A stretch of 64,000 bases of DNA. Source: Planctomycetaceae bacterium. GTDB lineage: Bacteria; Planctomycetota; Phycisphaerae; Tepidisphaerales; Tepidisphaeraceae. The stretch's first letter is position 1. Each line of letters starts with the position of its first letter. The stretch is from assembly GCA_027487775.1 (NCBI GenBank), contig JAIYCY010000021.1, forward strand, positions 1 to 64,000, read 5' to 3'. Position numbers and translations under genes: made by a program. The notes under the pieces were generated by a model. It ran no database searches, was not told the origin of the DNA, and saw nothing but the letters and a program-made list of their open reading frames with translations. This document shows, one piece after another, positions 25,182-34,288 of the stretch.

Positions 25182-25850
25182 TCACGATGCGTGCCGTAGA
25201 TTGAACGTGCGAATGATCGGGGCGTCGTTCGCACGTTCGATCACGACATCCAGTCGAATCACCGCTCCGCGCGGCCAGATGAATCGTCCGCTCGGCGCTC
25301 GGACTTCATCGAGTGCGCGCTGATCCGGATAGATCCCACCTTCAAAGGGCCCGCCGCGCGACTCGCTCGCATCTCGGCGTCGCACAAGCTCCGACGCACC
25401 CGGTGCAGGCGGAATCACAAGCCGACCTGCTCCGCCTGCCGCCACGCTCTGCCCCGCGTAAAACCGCATTCGACCGGCGGCATCTGTCACGCTCGTTCGC
25501 TCGCTCAACTGGATCGACGCCCCACCCGTATTCTCGACCCACAACAAAATCTTCCCGCTCCGCGACTCGAACCGAAACCGCCCGCCCGCAAACGGAACCA
25601 CCACCGACTCCCCCCCACGCAACAACCATTCACCCCCAACCGATTCCGCCCGACCTGACTCATCCCCCGCCGAATCAACCTGCGCCGGCTCAACCTGCAC
25701 CCGCTCAATCCGCGCCTCCGCCGCGCCCGTCTCCACAGGCCTCACCCAATATCCGCCCAGACCCCCACACCCCGGAAGCAGCATCCCACAAGCGACCACG
25801 ATCAGCCCGCCCGCCCGCCTCCAACCCGTCATGGTCCGGTTCGATCTCAT
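25182..25850 (-). CDS. hypothetical lipoprotein
   Basis: A 222-residue exported protein: signal peptide ending in a clear lipobox (LLPGCGG), then a mostly beta domain (WLLRGGESVVVPFAGGRFRF; GKILLWVENTGGASIQL; MRFYAGQSVAAGGAGRLVI) and an ARG-rich end. The beta domain looks like a small immunoglobulin-like adhesin or transport-associated fold, but the family is not recognised. ATG at 25850 or 25832 may start it; both give the same signal peptide. Confidence 0.65.
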   Translation of the reverse strand: MRSNRTMTGWRRAGGLIVVACGMLLPGCGGLGGYWVRPVETGAAEARIERVQVEPAQVDSAGDESGRAESVGGEWLLRGGESVVVPFAGGRFRFESRSGKILLWVENTGGASIQLSERTSVTDAAGRMRFYAGQSVAAGGAGRLVIPPAPGASELVRRRDASESRGGPFEGGIYPDQRALDEVRAPSGRFIWPRGAVIRLDVVIERANDAPIIRTFNLRHAS

Positions 25851-25935
25851 CCCCGAAAGCCTAAGAGCCGAAACACCAATCGTCCAACACCCGCAGGCAT
25901 CTGAAAGAAATCCTCACCGCCGTTCAAAATCTTGA

Positions 25936-26550
25936 TCACTCATTCTGCGTGGTGGCTTCGCGTGTGACATCTTGCAGCAACTCTATCGTCTCGATCGATC
26001 CGCCCGCGCCTTTCCACGCGGGCAGGCCGCCTCGCAATCGATACACGCGCTCGAATCCGTCATTCATCAACGCACGCGCGAGCAAGAGATCAAGTCCACA
26101 GTCCTCCGGCCCGCAGTAGACAAGAATCGGTACGCGGCGATCCAACGCATGGGCCGCAACAACATCTCTCCCGAACGCCCGATTCAATCGCGCTCGCCGA
26201 TCCATGTCACTCGCCGCCGCGGGGATGTGAATGGCGCCGGGGATATGTCCACGTTCATACTCCCACCGCGCCCGCGCATCGACCACGATCCCGCGCGCCG
26301 CGCCATCGCCCGCTCGATGCCCATCCCACCACGCCTGCGCTTCTTCGGCGTTCATCTCCGCCACCGCACGATGAAGCATCGCGTGGTCGGCCATCAGCTT
26401 TCGCGTCCGCTCGGGCGATCGCAGCAGCCCGCCCGGCGCGGCCACATGAAACACCACCGCCAGGAGGCCACTCACACAGACGATCCCCACGATTCCCTTT
26501 CCCGGGATCGATCGTCCAACACCGCGCGATGTTCCGCTTCTCATCGTCAT
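25936..26550 (-). CDS. rhodanese-like domain protein
   Basis: A 204-residue membrane-anchored protein. After an N-terminal span (GIVGIVCVSGLLAVVFHVA) comes a rhodanese domain: VVDARARWEYERGHIPGAIHIP, then VPILVYCGPEDCGLDLLLARAL, where the first Cys sits at the active-loop position, and the closing GFERVYRLRGGLPAWK. Probable sulfur transfer or a binding role in the periplasm. Its ATG overlaps the stop of the upstream glycosyltransferase (ATGA at 26547-26550), so the two are translationally coupled. Confidence 0.85.
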   Translation of the reverse strand: MTMRSGTSRGVGRSIPGKGIVGIVCVSGLLAVVFHVAAPGGLLRSPERTRKLMADHAMLHRAVAEMNAEEAQAWWDGHRAGDGAARGIVVDARARWEYERGHIPGAIHIPAAASDMDRRARLNRAFGRDVVAAHALDRRVPILVYCGPEDCGLDLLLARALMNDGFERVYRLRGGLPAWKGAGGSIETIELLQDVTREATTQNE

Positions 26551-29195
26551 GGTGATGTCGCGCTGTTGGCCTGATCTTTCGTTTCGATATCGGCTTCACC
26601 GCGTTCCCGTTTCGTCCATTCGTATCGCTGGAGTTGATAAAGCCTTCGCCACGTCCAATGGTCATGCACGCGATGTTGCTCGCTCGATTGCAGCGCCCAG
26701 CCGGGCGGCATGTTCACGAGTTGTTCGTTGAGGACCGCCTCCGGTTCCGCCTGCACCCAGACGATCAGGCGCTTCACGTCCTCGTCGCGCGCGGTGTTGT
26801 TGTCGCGCAGGATCCGCTGCACCTGTGCGTTCATATCTCGCCGTGCATCTTCGATGGGAAACTCCCGCAGATATTGCATGGATCGCGCGAGTTCCGGGGT
26901 GACCGCCTCCCCGCTCAGGATGCTCAGGTAATACTGCATGGGTCCGGACATCACCGCGCCGGTTCCAGGCGCGCCGTTCATGCGACCTGTCCGATGCACG
27001 AAGGCGGTCCCGGGCTCGTCACGCGCCGACAAGACGTCCGCCGCCAGTCGCGCGGTCGGCGGCTCGCTCGATCCGAAGGTCCGCGCGGAGAAGTTCGCGA
27101 GGTTGGCGAGAACGATCAGGCACAACACGCCCCGCCTCAGAACCACCGTCGGCAGCCGCGCGATCAGAATCGCCATAACCACCCAAAAAGCCGGCGCGAT
27201 AAACCCCGGATAGCGCGGCATCCACACGCTCGCATCCTGAGGCGGAACGACGATCGACAACACCGTCAGCATCCCCCACATGCCCAGGAGCAGCACAACC
27301 CACTGTCCAGCCCGCTTCACGCACGCACGCACCGCACGCCATCCGCCCGCGCTCATCGCACCCTCGCTGCGCCCCGGCGTTGTCAGCATCAACACGCCCA
27401 ACCCCACCACCATCAACACGCCCCCCGCGCTCACATTCTCCCGTCTTCTCGCCTCGATCACGCCCGACCACGACCGCGCATAGCCCGCCCATCCCTCGCG
27501 CATCCCATCCACGAGCCGTGTTCGCCATTCACTCAGCCCCACCGGCCCGTTTTCGCCCATGAGCGACTGCGCCCAGACATACCCCGCCCCGCGGAAGTCG
27601 CGCGAATCGACGTCCTTCACATCATGAAGCACCACCCGCGCCACCATCTCATGCGGCAGCGACGCATCACGCACCGACGCGTAATAAAACGTCCCCAGCG
27701 GCAATACGATCCAGCACGCCAGCAGCCAGGCCGTCCGCATCGACAACCACTCCGACACGCGCCCACCCGAACCGCCCCATGCCTCCGTCAAACGCGTAGA
27801 GCTTGTCGCGCGCGATACGTCTCCTACGCGCGGTGCGTCTCCTGCGCGCGATATGTCTCCTGCGCGCGGTGCGTCTTTGGTTTCGTGATCTCCTGCGAGC
27901 CATCGTCCCCACGCTCGCAGGTTCAGCGCGCCGAGTGCGAGCAAGAGCAGCATCACCAGGGCCGCCGTTCGCAGGAGTCTGCGATTGAACTCTGACAGGT
28001 CCGCGATCTGATCCGGCTTCACCCACTCCCAGCTAAACAGATACGCCGTCGCGGTGTAGAGCAGATAGTCCACGCCGTCGCGTCCGCGGTTGTAAGGCCC
28101 GACCCATCCGATCCCCGCTTCGCCGAGGCTGACATCTCCCTCGGTCGCCTCATCCGTCACGCGATCATCGAATCGATTGAACCCGTCGTAGTAGCTGTTG
28201 GGCACGCTCAGCAAGATCAACACACCGGCCATCAGCGGCAGGAGCGCCGGCAATCGCCAGCCGCGCAGCGACTTTCTCAAGGGCACACCCACGCCCGCTT
28301 GTCTTCCCGTCAGTTTAGATCTGCTCCATCGCACGAACATCCACACCGGCGTGATGAATCCGACGAAGACCGCCAGCGGCAATTTCACCAACGGCCCCCA
28401 GAAGCCTCGCCACAAGAGCAGCGCGGCCAACACCTCGATCCCCACCACAAACTTCCCCAGCGCGTTAAACGACATCATCGTCACGCCGCTGGCGATCCAC
28501 GCCGGATACGCCACCATCGCCCACGGGCTTTTCTCGGTTACGTTTGCTGCTTCATCTTTCGCACGGCCGCCCATCGTGCGCGTCCGCATCCACCACACAA
28601 AACATGCCATATGGATCGTCACGCACGACCAAAACTGCATGTACATCTTCGCATCGCGCGAGTAGACGAGCATGTACGCGCTCGTCGCCGTCAACAGCGC
28701 CGCCACCAGCGCGACGCGTCTCGACACGAGCTGCACCACGAGCGCATACATCGCCGGGATCATCAGCGTCCCAAACAGCGCCGGCACGAAACGCAGCCGA
28801 TAGGGATCCAGGAGCGCCGGCTCTCCGAGTCGGCTGGTCGGGATCATCCCCACGCGATCGGGCACGATGCGCTCCCGCTCCACATACACCCGCCGTTCAT
28901 AGTCGGCCTGTCCGTCCCCGTCGCGGTCGACGGGTTCGAGAGAGAAAGGCCCTTGTCCGTCGATGGGAAACCCCTGCGCGATCCACCAGCTCAGCTGATA
29001 GTGCATCGGCATGAATCCGGCATATCGGAGATGCGTCAGCATCTGCTGATACGACCCACACACCCGCGACCAGGTGGCGGCCTCATCGCCCCACACGCTC
29101 GGCCGATCCAGCGCGGAGAATCGCAGCAGCCCGCCCAAGGCGGTCAGCAGCAGCAAGACCCACAGAGAATATCGCTCGAGATATCGCATGCTCAT
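26547..29195 (-). CDS. GT39/ArnT-like polytopic glycosyltransferase
   Basis: An 882-residue inner-membrane protein of the dolichyl-phosphomannose/ArnT superfamily. After the first span (WVLLLLTALGGLLRFSAL) comes PSVWGDEAATW, the external acidic loop that marks this fold, and about ten further hydrophobic helices. It would use a lipid-linked sugar donor to glycosylate a lipid or protein in the periplasm. A cytoplasmic or loop insert near residue 460 contains hexapeptide repeats (RAGDIS/RAGDAP type) coded by 18-bp DNA units at about 27808-27881. ATG at 29195 or 29189 is the start. It is coupled to the rhodanese gene. Confidence 0.82.
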   Translation of the reverse strand: MSMRYLERYSLWVLLLLTALGGLLRFSALDRPSVWGDEAATWSRVCGSYQQMLTHLRYAGFMPMHYQLSWWIAQGFPIDGQGPFSLEPVDRDGDGQADYERRVYVERERIVPDRVGMIPTSRLGEPALLDPYRLRFVPALFGTLMIPAMYALVVQLVSRRVALVAALLTATSAYMLVYSRDAKMYMQFWSCVTIHMACFVWWMRTRTMGGRAKDEAANVTEKSPWAMVAYPAWIASGVTMMSFNALGKFVVGIEVLAALLLWRGFWGPLVKLPLAVFVGFITPVWMFVRWSRSKLTGRQAGVGVPLRKSLRGWRLPALLPLMAGVLILLSVPNSYYDGFNRFDDRVTDEATEGDVSLGEAGIGWVGPYNRGRDGVDYLLYTATAYLFSWEWVKPDQIADLSEFNRRLLRTAALVMLLLLALGALNLRAWGRWLAGDHETKDAPRAGDISRAGDAPRVGDVSRATSSTRLTEAWGGSGGRVSEWLSMRTAWLLACWIVLPLGTFYYASVRDASLPHEMVARVVLHDVKDVDSRDFRGAGYVWAQSLMGENGPVGLSEWRTRLVDGMREGWAGYARSWSGVIEARRRENVSAGGVLMVVGLGVLMLTTPGRSEGAMSAGGWRAVRACVKRAGQWVVLLLGMWGMLTVLSIVVPPQDASVWMPRYPGFIAPAFWVVMAILIARLPTVVLRRGVLCLIVLANLANFSARTFGSSEPPTARLAADVLSARDEPGTAFVHRTGRMNGAPGTGAVMSGPMQYYLSILSGEAVTPELARSMQYLREFPIEDARRDMNAQVQRILRDNNTARDEDVKRLIVWVQAEPEAVLNEQLVNMPPGWALQSSEQHRVHDHWTWRRLYQLQRYEWTKRERGEADIETKDQANSATSP

Positions 29196-29270
29196 CACGC
29201 CGCGTGCACAGAACCGCCGCCGCAATCATACGCGATCCCCCGCCCACCACGCTCCTCCCCCCCACATCCG

Positions 29271-29301
29271 CCCACACCCACACCCACACCCACACCCACA
29301 C
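29271..29301. repeat. 6-bp simple tandem repeat
   Basis: About five copies of CCCACA between the glycosyltransferase start and the orphan terminator. It is low-complexity intergenic DNA without an evident role. Confidence 0.8.
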
Positions 29302-29356
29302 AAAGTCCAACACAAACCCCAACACAATCCCCGTCCACCCGATCTCATTCATCCCA

Positions 29357-29399
29357 AAACAAAAGTGCCGATGGGCTCATCCATTAAGCCCACCGGCAC
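29357..29399 (-). terminator. Rho-independent terminator facing left, without an intact upstream gene
   Basis: Read on the minus strand, a 13-bp stem (AGCCCACCGGCAC arm with GTGCCGATGGGCT, one mismatch, nine-base loop) is followed by TTTTGTTTT. It would stop transcription arriving from the right, yet no intact minus-strand gene lies between it and the plus-strand genes at 29760 onward. Confidence 0.7.
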
Positions 29400-29759
29400 A
29401 AGTTCAAACAGCAATAGACAACGAGCAACGTCCCGCTCACGCGGCCAGTTTCACCGGCTCGCTCTTGCTCAGGATGCTCGGCTGCAGGCCCTGCGCCACC
29501 AGCACCGCCCTCGCCTGCGGGCTCGATCAACTCGCAGGCAGACCGATCCACGTGCCCGAGCGGTTCCCGCCGGACGAGCAGGCGGTCCGGTATCACCGCG
29601 CGAACGTGTTTTCCGTTTAGCCCGTTGGCGGGGCAACATCACGGTGAGTTGGTTGAGTAGCTCATCACCGGAGTGGGCTTTGCTCCGTTCCCGGGCTCTC
29701 GATAAACTCTCGGTCATGGCGGGTGGTGCCGCCGCAACGCCAATGGGTGGAAACCGGCC
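29400..29759. other. gene remnant region between terminator and zinc-ribbon gene
   Basis: No intact gene is visible here. On the minus strand a frame of about 29 codons (29437-29526) ends in LVAQGLQPSILSKSEPVKLAA before a TGA and sits just upstream of the terminator at 29357-29399, so it may be the 3' end of a lost gene. A TGA precedes it in frame and no family is recognised. It lies at the left edge of a possible insertion. Confidence 0.4.
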
Positions 29760-30731
29760 ATGCTTGATCGTTGCCAAGTTGAAAGCTGCTCCGCAAGTGT
29801 CTCCAAGTCGGGGCACTCGTTTTGTTTGAACCACTGGAAGGCCGAGAAGGCCGGCAAGGTGATCCGTTGCAAGAAGTGCGACCGCTGGCACGACAACGCC
29901 CCCCCATTCTGCCGGGGTTGTGAGTGCGCCCCCACCAATCCCGCCGCCGCCGATGCCGAAGATGATTCATCCGCCGGACTCTATTCTTCCACGCGTCTAG
30001 GCAAGTATTTCGGGCTCAGCAACATCAAGATCAATCTGATTCTCGCCGAGCTTGGATGGATCGAGAAATACGTCAAGGGCTGGGTGCCGACTGATCGCGG
30101 TAACGCGTTGCGCGCGGAAGTTCGCGAAGCGCGTAACGGAGTGCCGTTTGTCGTCTGGCCTGGCAGCATCCTCGGCTACGGCCCCTTCGTGCAATCGGTC
30201 CGAGAGCAGGGCGGCCTAGTCCCTGCACTGCACCAGTCGTCGAAAGTGTCGCCATCGTCCTCGTCGACCGTGTCCGCCTCCACGCCGCCGTCTGTTGCCC
30301 GAGTTGCGCCGAGGCGCTCGACACCGACGCCAACGCCCGCCCCCATCCCCGTCGACGATTTCCGCACGAAATTCCCCGCCAACTTCCGCACGCAGGACGG
30401 GCATCAGGTCCGCAGCCGAGCCGAGGTGCTGATCGACAACTGGCTTTACATGCAGGGCCTCGTCCACGCCTACGAACGCCGCCTTCCGATCGAGGAGGAG
30501 TGCTACTGTGACTTCTACCTCCCCGGCGGCGGCTCGAGTCGTGGTGGCGGCGTGTACATCGAGTTCTGGGGCATGGAGTCCGACTCCAAGTACACCGCTC
30601 GACAAGCCGCCAAACGCGCGATCTACACCAAGCACAACCTGCGGCTGATCGAACTGAACGATGCAGATATCGAAAGACTCGACGACGTGCTACCGCGGAT
30701 GCTGCTGAAGTTTGGGATTGAGAGCGCTTAG
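29760..30731 (+). CDS. zinc-ribbon / winged-helix / PD-(D/E)XK-like protein
   Basis: A 323-residue protein with three parts. Residues 1-55 hold cysteine pairs of zinc ribbons (CQVESC, FCLNH, CKKCDRWH, FCRGC). Residues 75-140 look like a winged-helix DNA-binding unit (STRLGKYFGLSNIKINLILA, then KGWVPTDRG). After a Ser/Thr/Pro linker, residues 205-323 resemble a PD-(D/E)XK nuclease core: RSRAEVLIDNWL, CDFYLP and VYIEFWG. The usual catalytic Lys is replaced by Trp, so activity is uncertain. It is followed 41 bases later by the DUF262 gene, making a two-gene unit. Probable nucleic-acid-targeting role, perhaps defence; that is inference from context. Confidence 0.7.
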   Translation: MLDRCQVESCSASVSKSGHSFCLNHWKAEKAGKVIRCKKCDRWHDNAPPFCRGCECAPTNPAAADAEDDSSAGLYSSTRLGKYFGLSNIKINLILAELGWIEKYVKGWVPTDRGNALRAEVREARNGVPFVVWPGSILGYGPFVQSVREQGGLVPALHQSSKVSPSSSSTVSASTPPSVARVAPRRSTPTPTPAPIPVDDFRTKFPANFRTQDGHQVRSRAEVLIDNWLYMQGLVHAYERRLPIEEECYCDFYLPGGGSSRGGGVYIEFWGMESDSKYTARQAAKRAIYTKHNLRLIELNDADIERLDDVLPRMLLKFGIESA

Positions 30732-30772
30732 CGCTGGTGTAGAACCAACAGGCCAAAAAGTGGGAACATACA

Positions 30773-32467
30773 ATGCACATAGAACCTCTATTTCGATCAA
30801 TTGAAGACGTGCTGAAGATTGGGTTCTTCTTTGTGCCGCGGTTCCAGCGGCCCTACTCGTGGGATGATCAACATATCGAGGAATTTTGGGAGGACACAAT
30901 TGTCGAGCAGCAGGACGACGAGTACTTCATCGGTTCTCTAGTCCTCTACAAGGAGGGTGGGAGGTTCGGCATTGTCGATGGCCAGCAGCGATTGACCACA
31001 ATCACGATGCTTCTGTGCGCGATTCGAGACGCGTTCTACGCGCAGGGAGAAAACAACCTTGGGGCAGGCCTCAATCAGCTTGTAGTCCGCACCAACATAG
31101 ACAACAAGCTGCAGGCAGTCCTTGCGAGCGAATCAACTATCCCCTATTTCCAGTCATCAATTCAACAATTGCCTGGAACCCACAAGGAGGATCCGAAATC
31201 GGTAGAAGAGCGCCGACTAGCGGGCGCATTCCAGTGCATACGCGAGAAGATCGATGGATTTGTCGGGAGCGTGAGCGGAGATACTTCACTATCCGCGGCA
31301 AGGAAGAAGGAGGTGACTCTAGCCAAGCTTCGTGAGGTGAGAGACAAAGTGCTCAAGCTAAAGGCTGTCGCGCTGACTCTCGACAATGACATCGACGCGT
31401 ACATGATCTTTGAAACTCTAAACACCAGGGGCAAGGATCTCGAACTTGGCGACCTCGTGCGAACCCATCTCACTCGCTCGCTGCCGCAGAAGAACTCCAC
31501 AACTGATCAAGTACGAAGTAAATTCGATGGGCTCCGTAAATCGTTTGATCAACTTGGCCGCTCCTTGGATGGTTTTATTTTGCACTTCTGGCTCTCGAAA
31601 TATGAGTACATTGCCAAGAGGAAAATATATAAGAACCTTCGCAAGACAGTTACCAAGAAAAACGCAGAGGACTTTTTCCACAACTTCTTGAGCGACGGGA
31701 ATTTATACCTCGATGCCATCGCGCCATCGCGTCGAAAATGGAAGAAAGAGGAAACCGCGATCGCAGAGTCACTTCAAGCGCTCCAGCTGTTCCGAATCGA
31801 ACAGCCCATGCCCTTCGTCTTGGCAATTGTCCGAGCCTTTGCAAAGGGTCACATTGCTGCAAAGGCTGCGAAGCGAGCTCTTTCAGCAGTCGAGAACTTC
31901 CATTTTGCATTTACGGCGATTGCGTCGTCTCGATCGTCTGGCGGCATCAGTCAGATGTACTCTCGCCATGCTTTGGCGATCTCAGGGGAGACCGAGCCTC
32001 AGAAGATATCCGATGAGATAAATCAGTTGATCGCCAAATTGCGCGACAAACGCCCCGCAGAAGAGGAGTTCGTTTCACAGTTCAAAGAACTTCGTGCCTC
32101 CGAGAAACTTCCGAGGAACAAGCGGCTTGTCCAATATATCCTCGCCAAACTCGCGGCGCATGGCGGAGGCAAAACGCTGGACCCCGCAAAAATGACAATT
32201 GAGCATCTCGCTGCCCAGAGTGGCAAGGGCAACACGCTGTCCGAGGAAGTGCGCGCAAGTGTCGGGAACCTGACTTGGGTGACAGAACCGGATCAGTCGA
32301 AGCTCGGCACAAAGAGAATCGATGACAAGATCGACTTGCTTAAAAGGCAGGGTTACTGGATCGACGAGTCATTGTTGAAACATCAAGGGCCGTGGAGCGA
32401 CGAAGAAATCGACTCGCGCGCCGACAAGCTCGCACGATTGGCATGGAATAAGGTCTGGTCATTCTGA
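30773..32467 (+). CDS. DUF262/DUF1524 protein, GmrSD-like
   Basis: A 564-residue protein. The N-terminal DUF262 domain (ParB/Srx fold) shows FVPRFQRPYSWDDQHIEEFW and IVDGQQRLTTITMLL. A helical middle has YMIFETLNTRGKDLELGDLV, the family's NTRG motif. The C-terminal ~130 residues fit a DUF1524 HNH-type unit (MTIEHLAAQSG, then VGNLTWVTEPDQSKLGTKR), though EHLAAQ lacks the usual proline. Proteins with this pairing include GmrSD, a type IV enzyme that cuts modified phage DNA, and related defence components. The gene is clearly AT-richer than the core genome. It may work with the upstream zinc-ribbon protein. Confidence 0.85.
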   Translation: MHIEPLFRSIEDVLKIGFFFVPRFQRPYSWDDQHIEEFWEDTIVEQQDDEYFIGSLVLYKEGGRFGIVDGQQRLTTITMLLCAIRDAFYAQGENNLGAGLNQLVVRTNIDNKLQAVLASESTIPYFQSSIQQLPGTHKEDPKSVEERRLAGAFQCIREKIDGFVGSVSGDTSLSAARKKEVTLAKLREVRDKVLKLKAVALTLDNDIDAYMIFETLNTRGKDLELGDLVRTHLTRSLPQKNSTTDQVRSKFDGLRKSFDQLGRSLDGFILHFWLSKYEYIAKRKIYKNLRKTVTKKNAEDFFHNFLSDGNLYLDAIAPSRRKWKKEETAIAESLQALQLFRIEQPMPFVLAIVRAFAKGHIAAKAAKRALSAVENFHFAFTAIASSRSSGGISQMYSRHALAISGETEPQKISDEINQLIAKLRDKRPAEEEFVSQFKELRASEKLPRNKRLVQYILAKLAAHGGGKTLDPAKMTIEHLAAQSGKGNTLSEEVRASVGNLTWVTEPDQSKLGTKRIDDKIDLLKRQGYWIDESLLKHQGPWSDEEIDSRADKLARLAWNKVWSF

Positions 32468-32611
32468 TCGACACCGTAGCCTGATGTCAGAGCCATCCGA
32501 AACCACCGTCGGCGTTTAGCAGATGATGGTGCTTGAGATAAGGCGAAGATATGCGCCTGACCTCGCAACGTTGGAAGCTAGCTCGCAATACGTGCGTGTT
32601 AGCGACGCAAT

Positions 32612-33109
32612 TCACCCCATCTCCTCCAAAACCGCTCCATCCCGCGCCGCGCGGTAGGCTTCGATCAGGCGTTCGCGGACGGCTTGCGGGGTGGGGGTGG
32701 TGGCGGCGTTGAAGCGGACGACGGGGAACCGGGCGCGGGCGGTGGCGGTGGTTTTGACGTCGACCTCCGTGCTCGTCCGCGGGCGGCGGGTCGGGTCGTC
32801 GAGTTCGATCGCGATCAGTGGTTCGAGCGTCTGGCGACGGCAAACGACGTAATCGAAATGGCACTTGCTAAGCACGTCCCGCCAAAAATACATCCGCTTG
32901 CGGTCGGGTTCACCATACAGCTCGATCACGTCGAGCACGTTGACCTTCACAAACACCTTGACAGAATTAGGCCTGAACGACTTCAACAACACTTCGGCAA
33001 AGCCCCGCTCGGCCAACGACCAAAGGGCGCCCACCACGCGGGCCTTCGGGCACGTACTATGATCAATCCCTTTTGAAGCCATTTGGCCGAGAATATGGAG
33101 GCGAAACAT
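32612..33109 (-). CDS. DUF2726 domain protein
   Basis: A 165-residue protein whose middle matches DUF2726, a restriction-endonuclease-like fold: VKVFVKVNVLDVIELYG, CHFDYVVCRRQTLEPLIAIELDD and then VDVKTTATARARFPVVRF. It lacks the longer N-terminal membrane or topoisomerase-linked parts found in many relatives. The start is uncertain; ATG at 33109 or 33082, neither with a good ribosome site, and truncation is possible. It converges on the DUF262 gene across 144 bases. Confidence 0.7.
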   Translation of the reverse strand: MFRLHILGQMASKGIDHSTCPKARVVGALWSLAERGFAEVLLKSFRPNSVKVFVKVNVLDVIELYGEPDRKRMYFWRDVLSKCHFDYVVCRRQTLEPLIAIELDDPTRRPRTSTEVDVKTTATARARFPVVRFNAATTPTPQAVRERLIEAYRAARDGAVLEEMG

Positions 33110-33158
33110 ACCACGCAACGCTTTGAGGGCAGGTCTCGGGAGAGGGTGGGGGGTAGTG

Positions 33159-33473
33159 GTGGGGTGTCCGTACGGCCTTCTGGCTTGCCCGTGGAACTTT
33201 TTGGCTTGTCCGTAAGACCTTCTGGCTAACCTGTAGAACGCTCTGGCTCGTCCGTAAGACGCTTAGGCTCGCCCGTAGAACTCTCCGGCTTGGCCGTAAA
33301 GGTCTTAGGCTTGCCTGTAGAAGTTTCAGGCTTGGCCGGGAATGTTCTTGGCTTGGCTGTAAAAGTCTTAGGCTTACCTGTAACAGCTTGCGGCTTGCAT
33401 GGATGAGCTTTCGGGTTGCATGGATGAGCCTTGGGCTTGCCTGTTTCTGCGAATGGCTCGTGTGTGGGGGCCT
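33159..33473. repeat. 21-bp tandem repeat array, about 15 degenerate copies
   Basis: Plus-strand units of the type CTGGCTTGTCCGTAAGACCTT (21 bases) repeat about 15 times from 33159 to 33473. There are no spacers, so it is not a CRISPR array. It fills the space between the DUF2726 gene and yggS. Because the unit is a multiple of three, frames on the minus strand stay open and read as heptads (for example KPKTFTA), with stops at both ends. I find no start codon or ribosome site making it a gene. Confidence 0.9.
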
Positions 33474-33517
33474 ATAACTCGCATGGCGAAGGCGTTGAGG
33501 AGGAGAGGGGTTTGGGG

Positions 33518-34288
33518 TTATTCTTCGTCTTCTTCGGTGGATTCGGTGGCGCCGGTGATGGCGGATCCTACGCGGATCATGGTGCTGCCTTCGGAGATGG
33601 CGAATTCGAAGTCGTCGCTCATGCCCATGGAGAGGTGTTTGAAGCTGGGGCCGGCGACTTTGCGGAATTTCATTTCGTCGAAGATTTCGCGGACGCGTCC
33701 GAAGACGAATCGGGCGGTTTTTTCGTCGGCGCCGTGCGGGGCCATGCACATGAGGCCGGCGACGACGACGTGTTTCATGGTGGCGATTTGTTCGGCGAGG
33801 TGTGAGACGGCGCCGACGGCGACGCCGTATTTTTGGGGTTCTTCGGCGGCGTTGACCTGGACGAGGACGGGGAGTTTGACGGGCGTGTTGGATTTGGCTT
33901 GTGTTTTTTCGAGGTGTGCTTCGAGTTCGTCGGCGAGTCGGAGTGTGTCGAGGCTGTGCAGGATGTGCATGGCGCTCGTGGCTTGTTTGAGTTTGTTGCG
34001 TTGGAGGTGTCCGATCATGTGCCATCGGACGCGAGGGACGATGGTTTGATCGCCTGAGGCGAGTCGTCGTGCGTGGTATTCGTTGATTTGTGCGGCGCGT
34101 TGGGCCAATGGCTGCACGCGGCTTTCGCCGAGGTCGGTGACGCCCAGATGCAGAAGCTCGCGGATTTGTTCGGGGCCGGCGGATTTGGTGACGGCGACGA
34201 GGGTGATTTCGGCGGGGTCGCGTGACGCGCGTTCTGCGGCCCGCGTGATTCGCTGCCTCACCTCGGCCAATCGGTCCTTGATCGACAT
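33518..34288 (-). CDS. YggS/PROSC-family pyridoxal-phosphate homeostasis protein
   Basis: A 256-residue single-domain PLP-binding protein of the YggS/PLPBP family, which buffers PLP and affects amino-acid balance. Landmarks: TLVAVTKSAGPEQIRELL (PLP lysine in the AVTK strand), DLGESRVQPL, VRWHMIGHLQRNK and the closing SMGMSDDFEFAISEGSTMIRVGSAI. The ATG at 34288 precedes the family start; the frame continues upstream without homology. An acidic tail (ESTEEDEE) ends the protein. It is divergent from the esterase gene. The 21-bp array lies downstream. Confidence 0.93.
   Translation of the reverse strand: MSIKDRLAEVRQRITRAAERASRDPAEITLVAVTKSAGPEQIRELLHLGVTDLGESRVQPLAQRAAQINEYHARRLASGDQTIVPRVRWHMIGHLQRNKLKQATSAMHILHSLDTLRLADELEAHLEKTQAKSNTPVKLPVLVQVNAAEEPQKYGVAVGAVSHLAEQIATMKHVVVAGLMCMAPHGADEKTARFVFGRVREIFDEMKFRKVAGPSFKHLSMGMSDDFEFAISEGSTMIRVGSAITGATESTEEDEE

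Noticed and set aside
29760-33109. tRNA as an integration site for the DUF262 island
   Set aside because: No tRNA-like sequence was found at either edge.
33159-33473. Possible CRISPR array
   Set aside because: Units are contiguous 21-base repeats without unique spacers, and no cas gene lies nearby.
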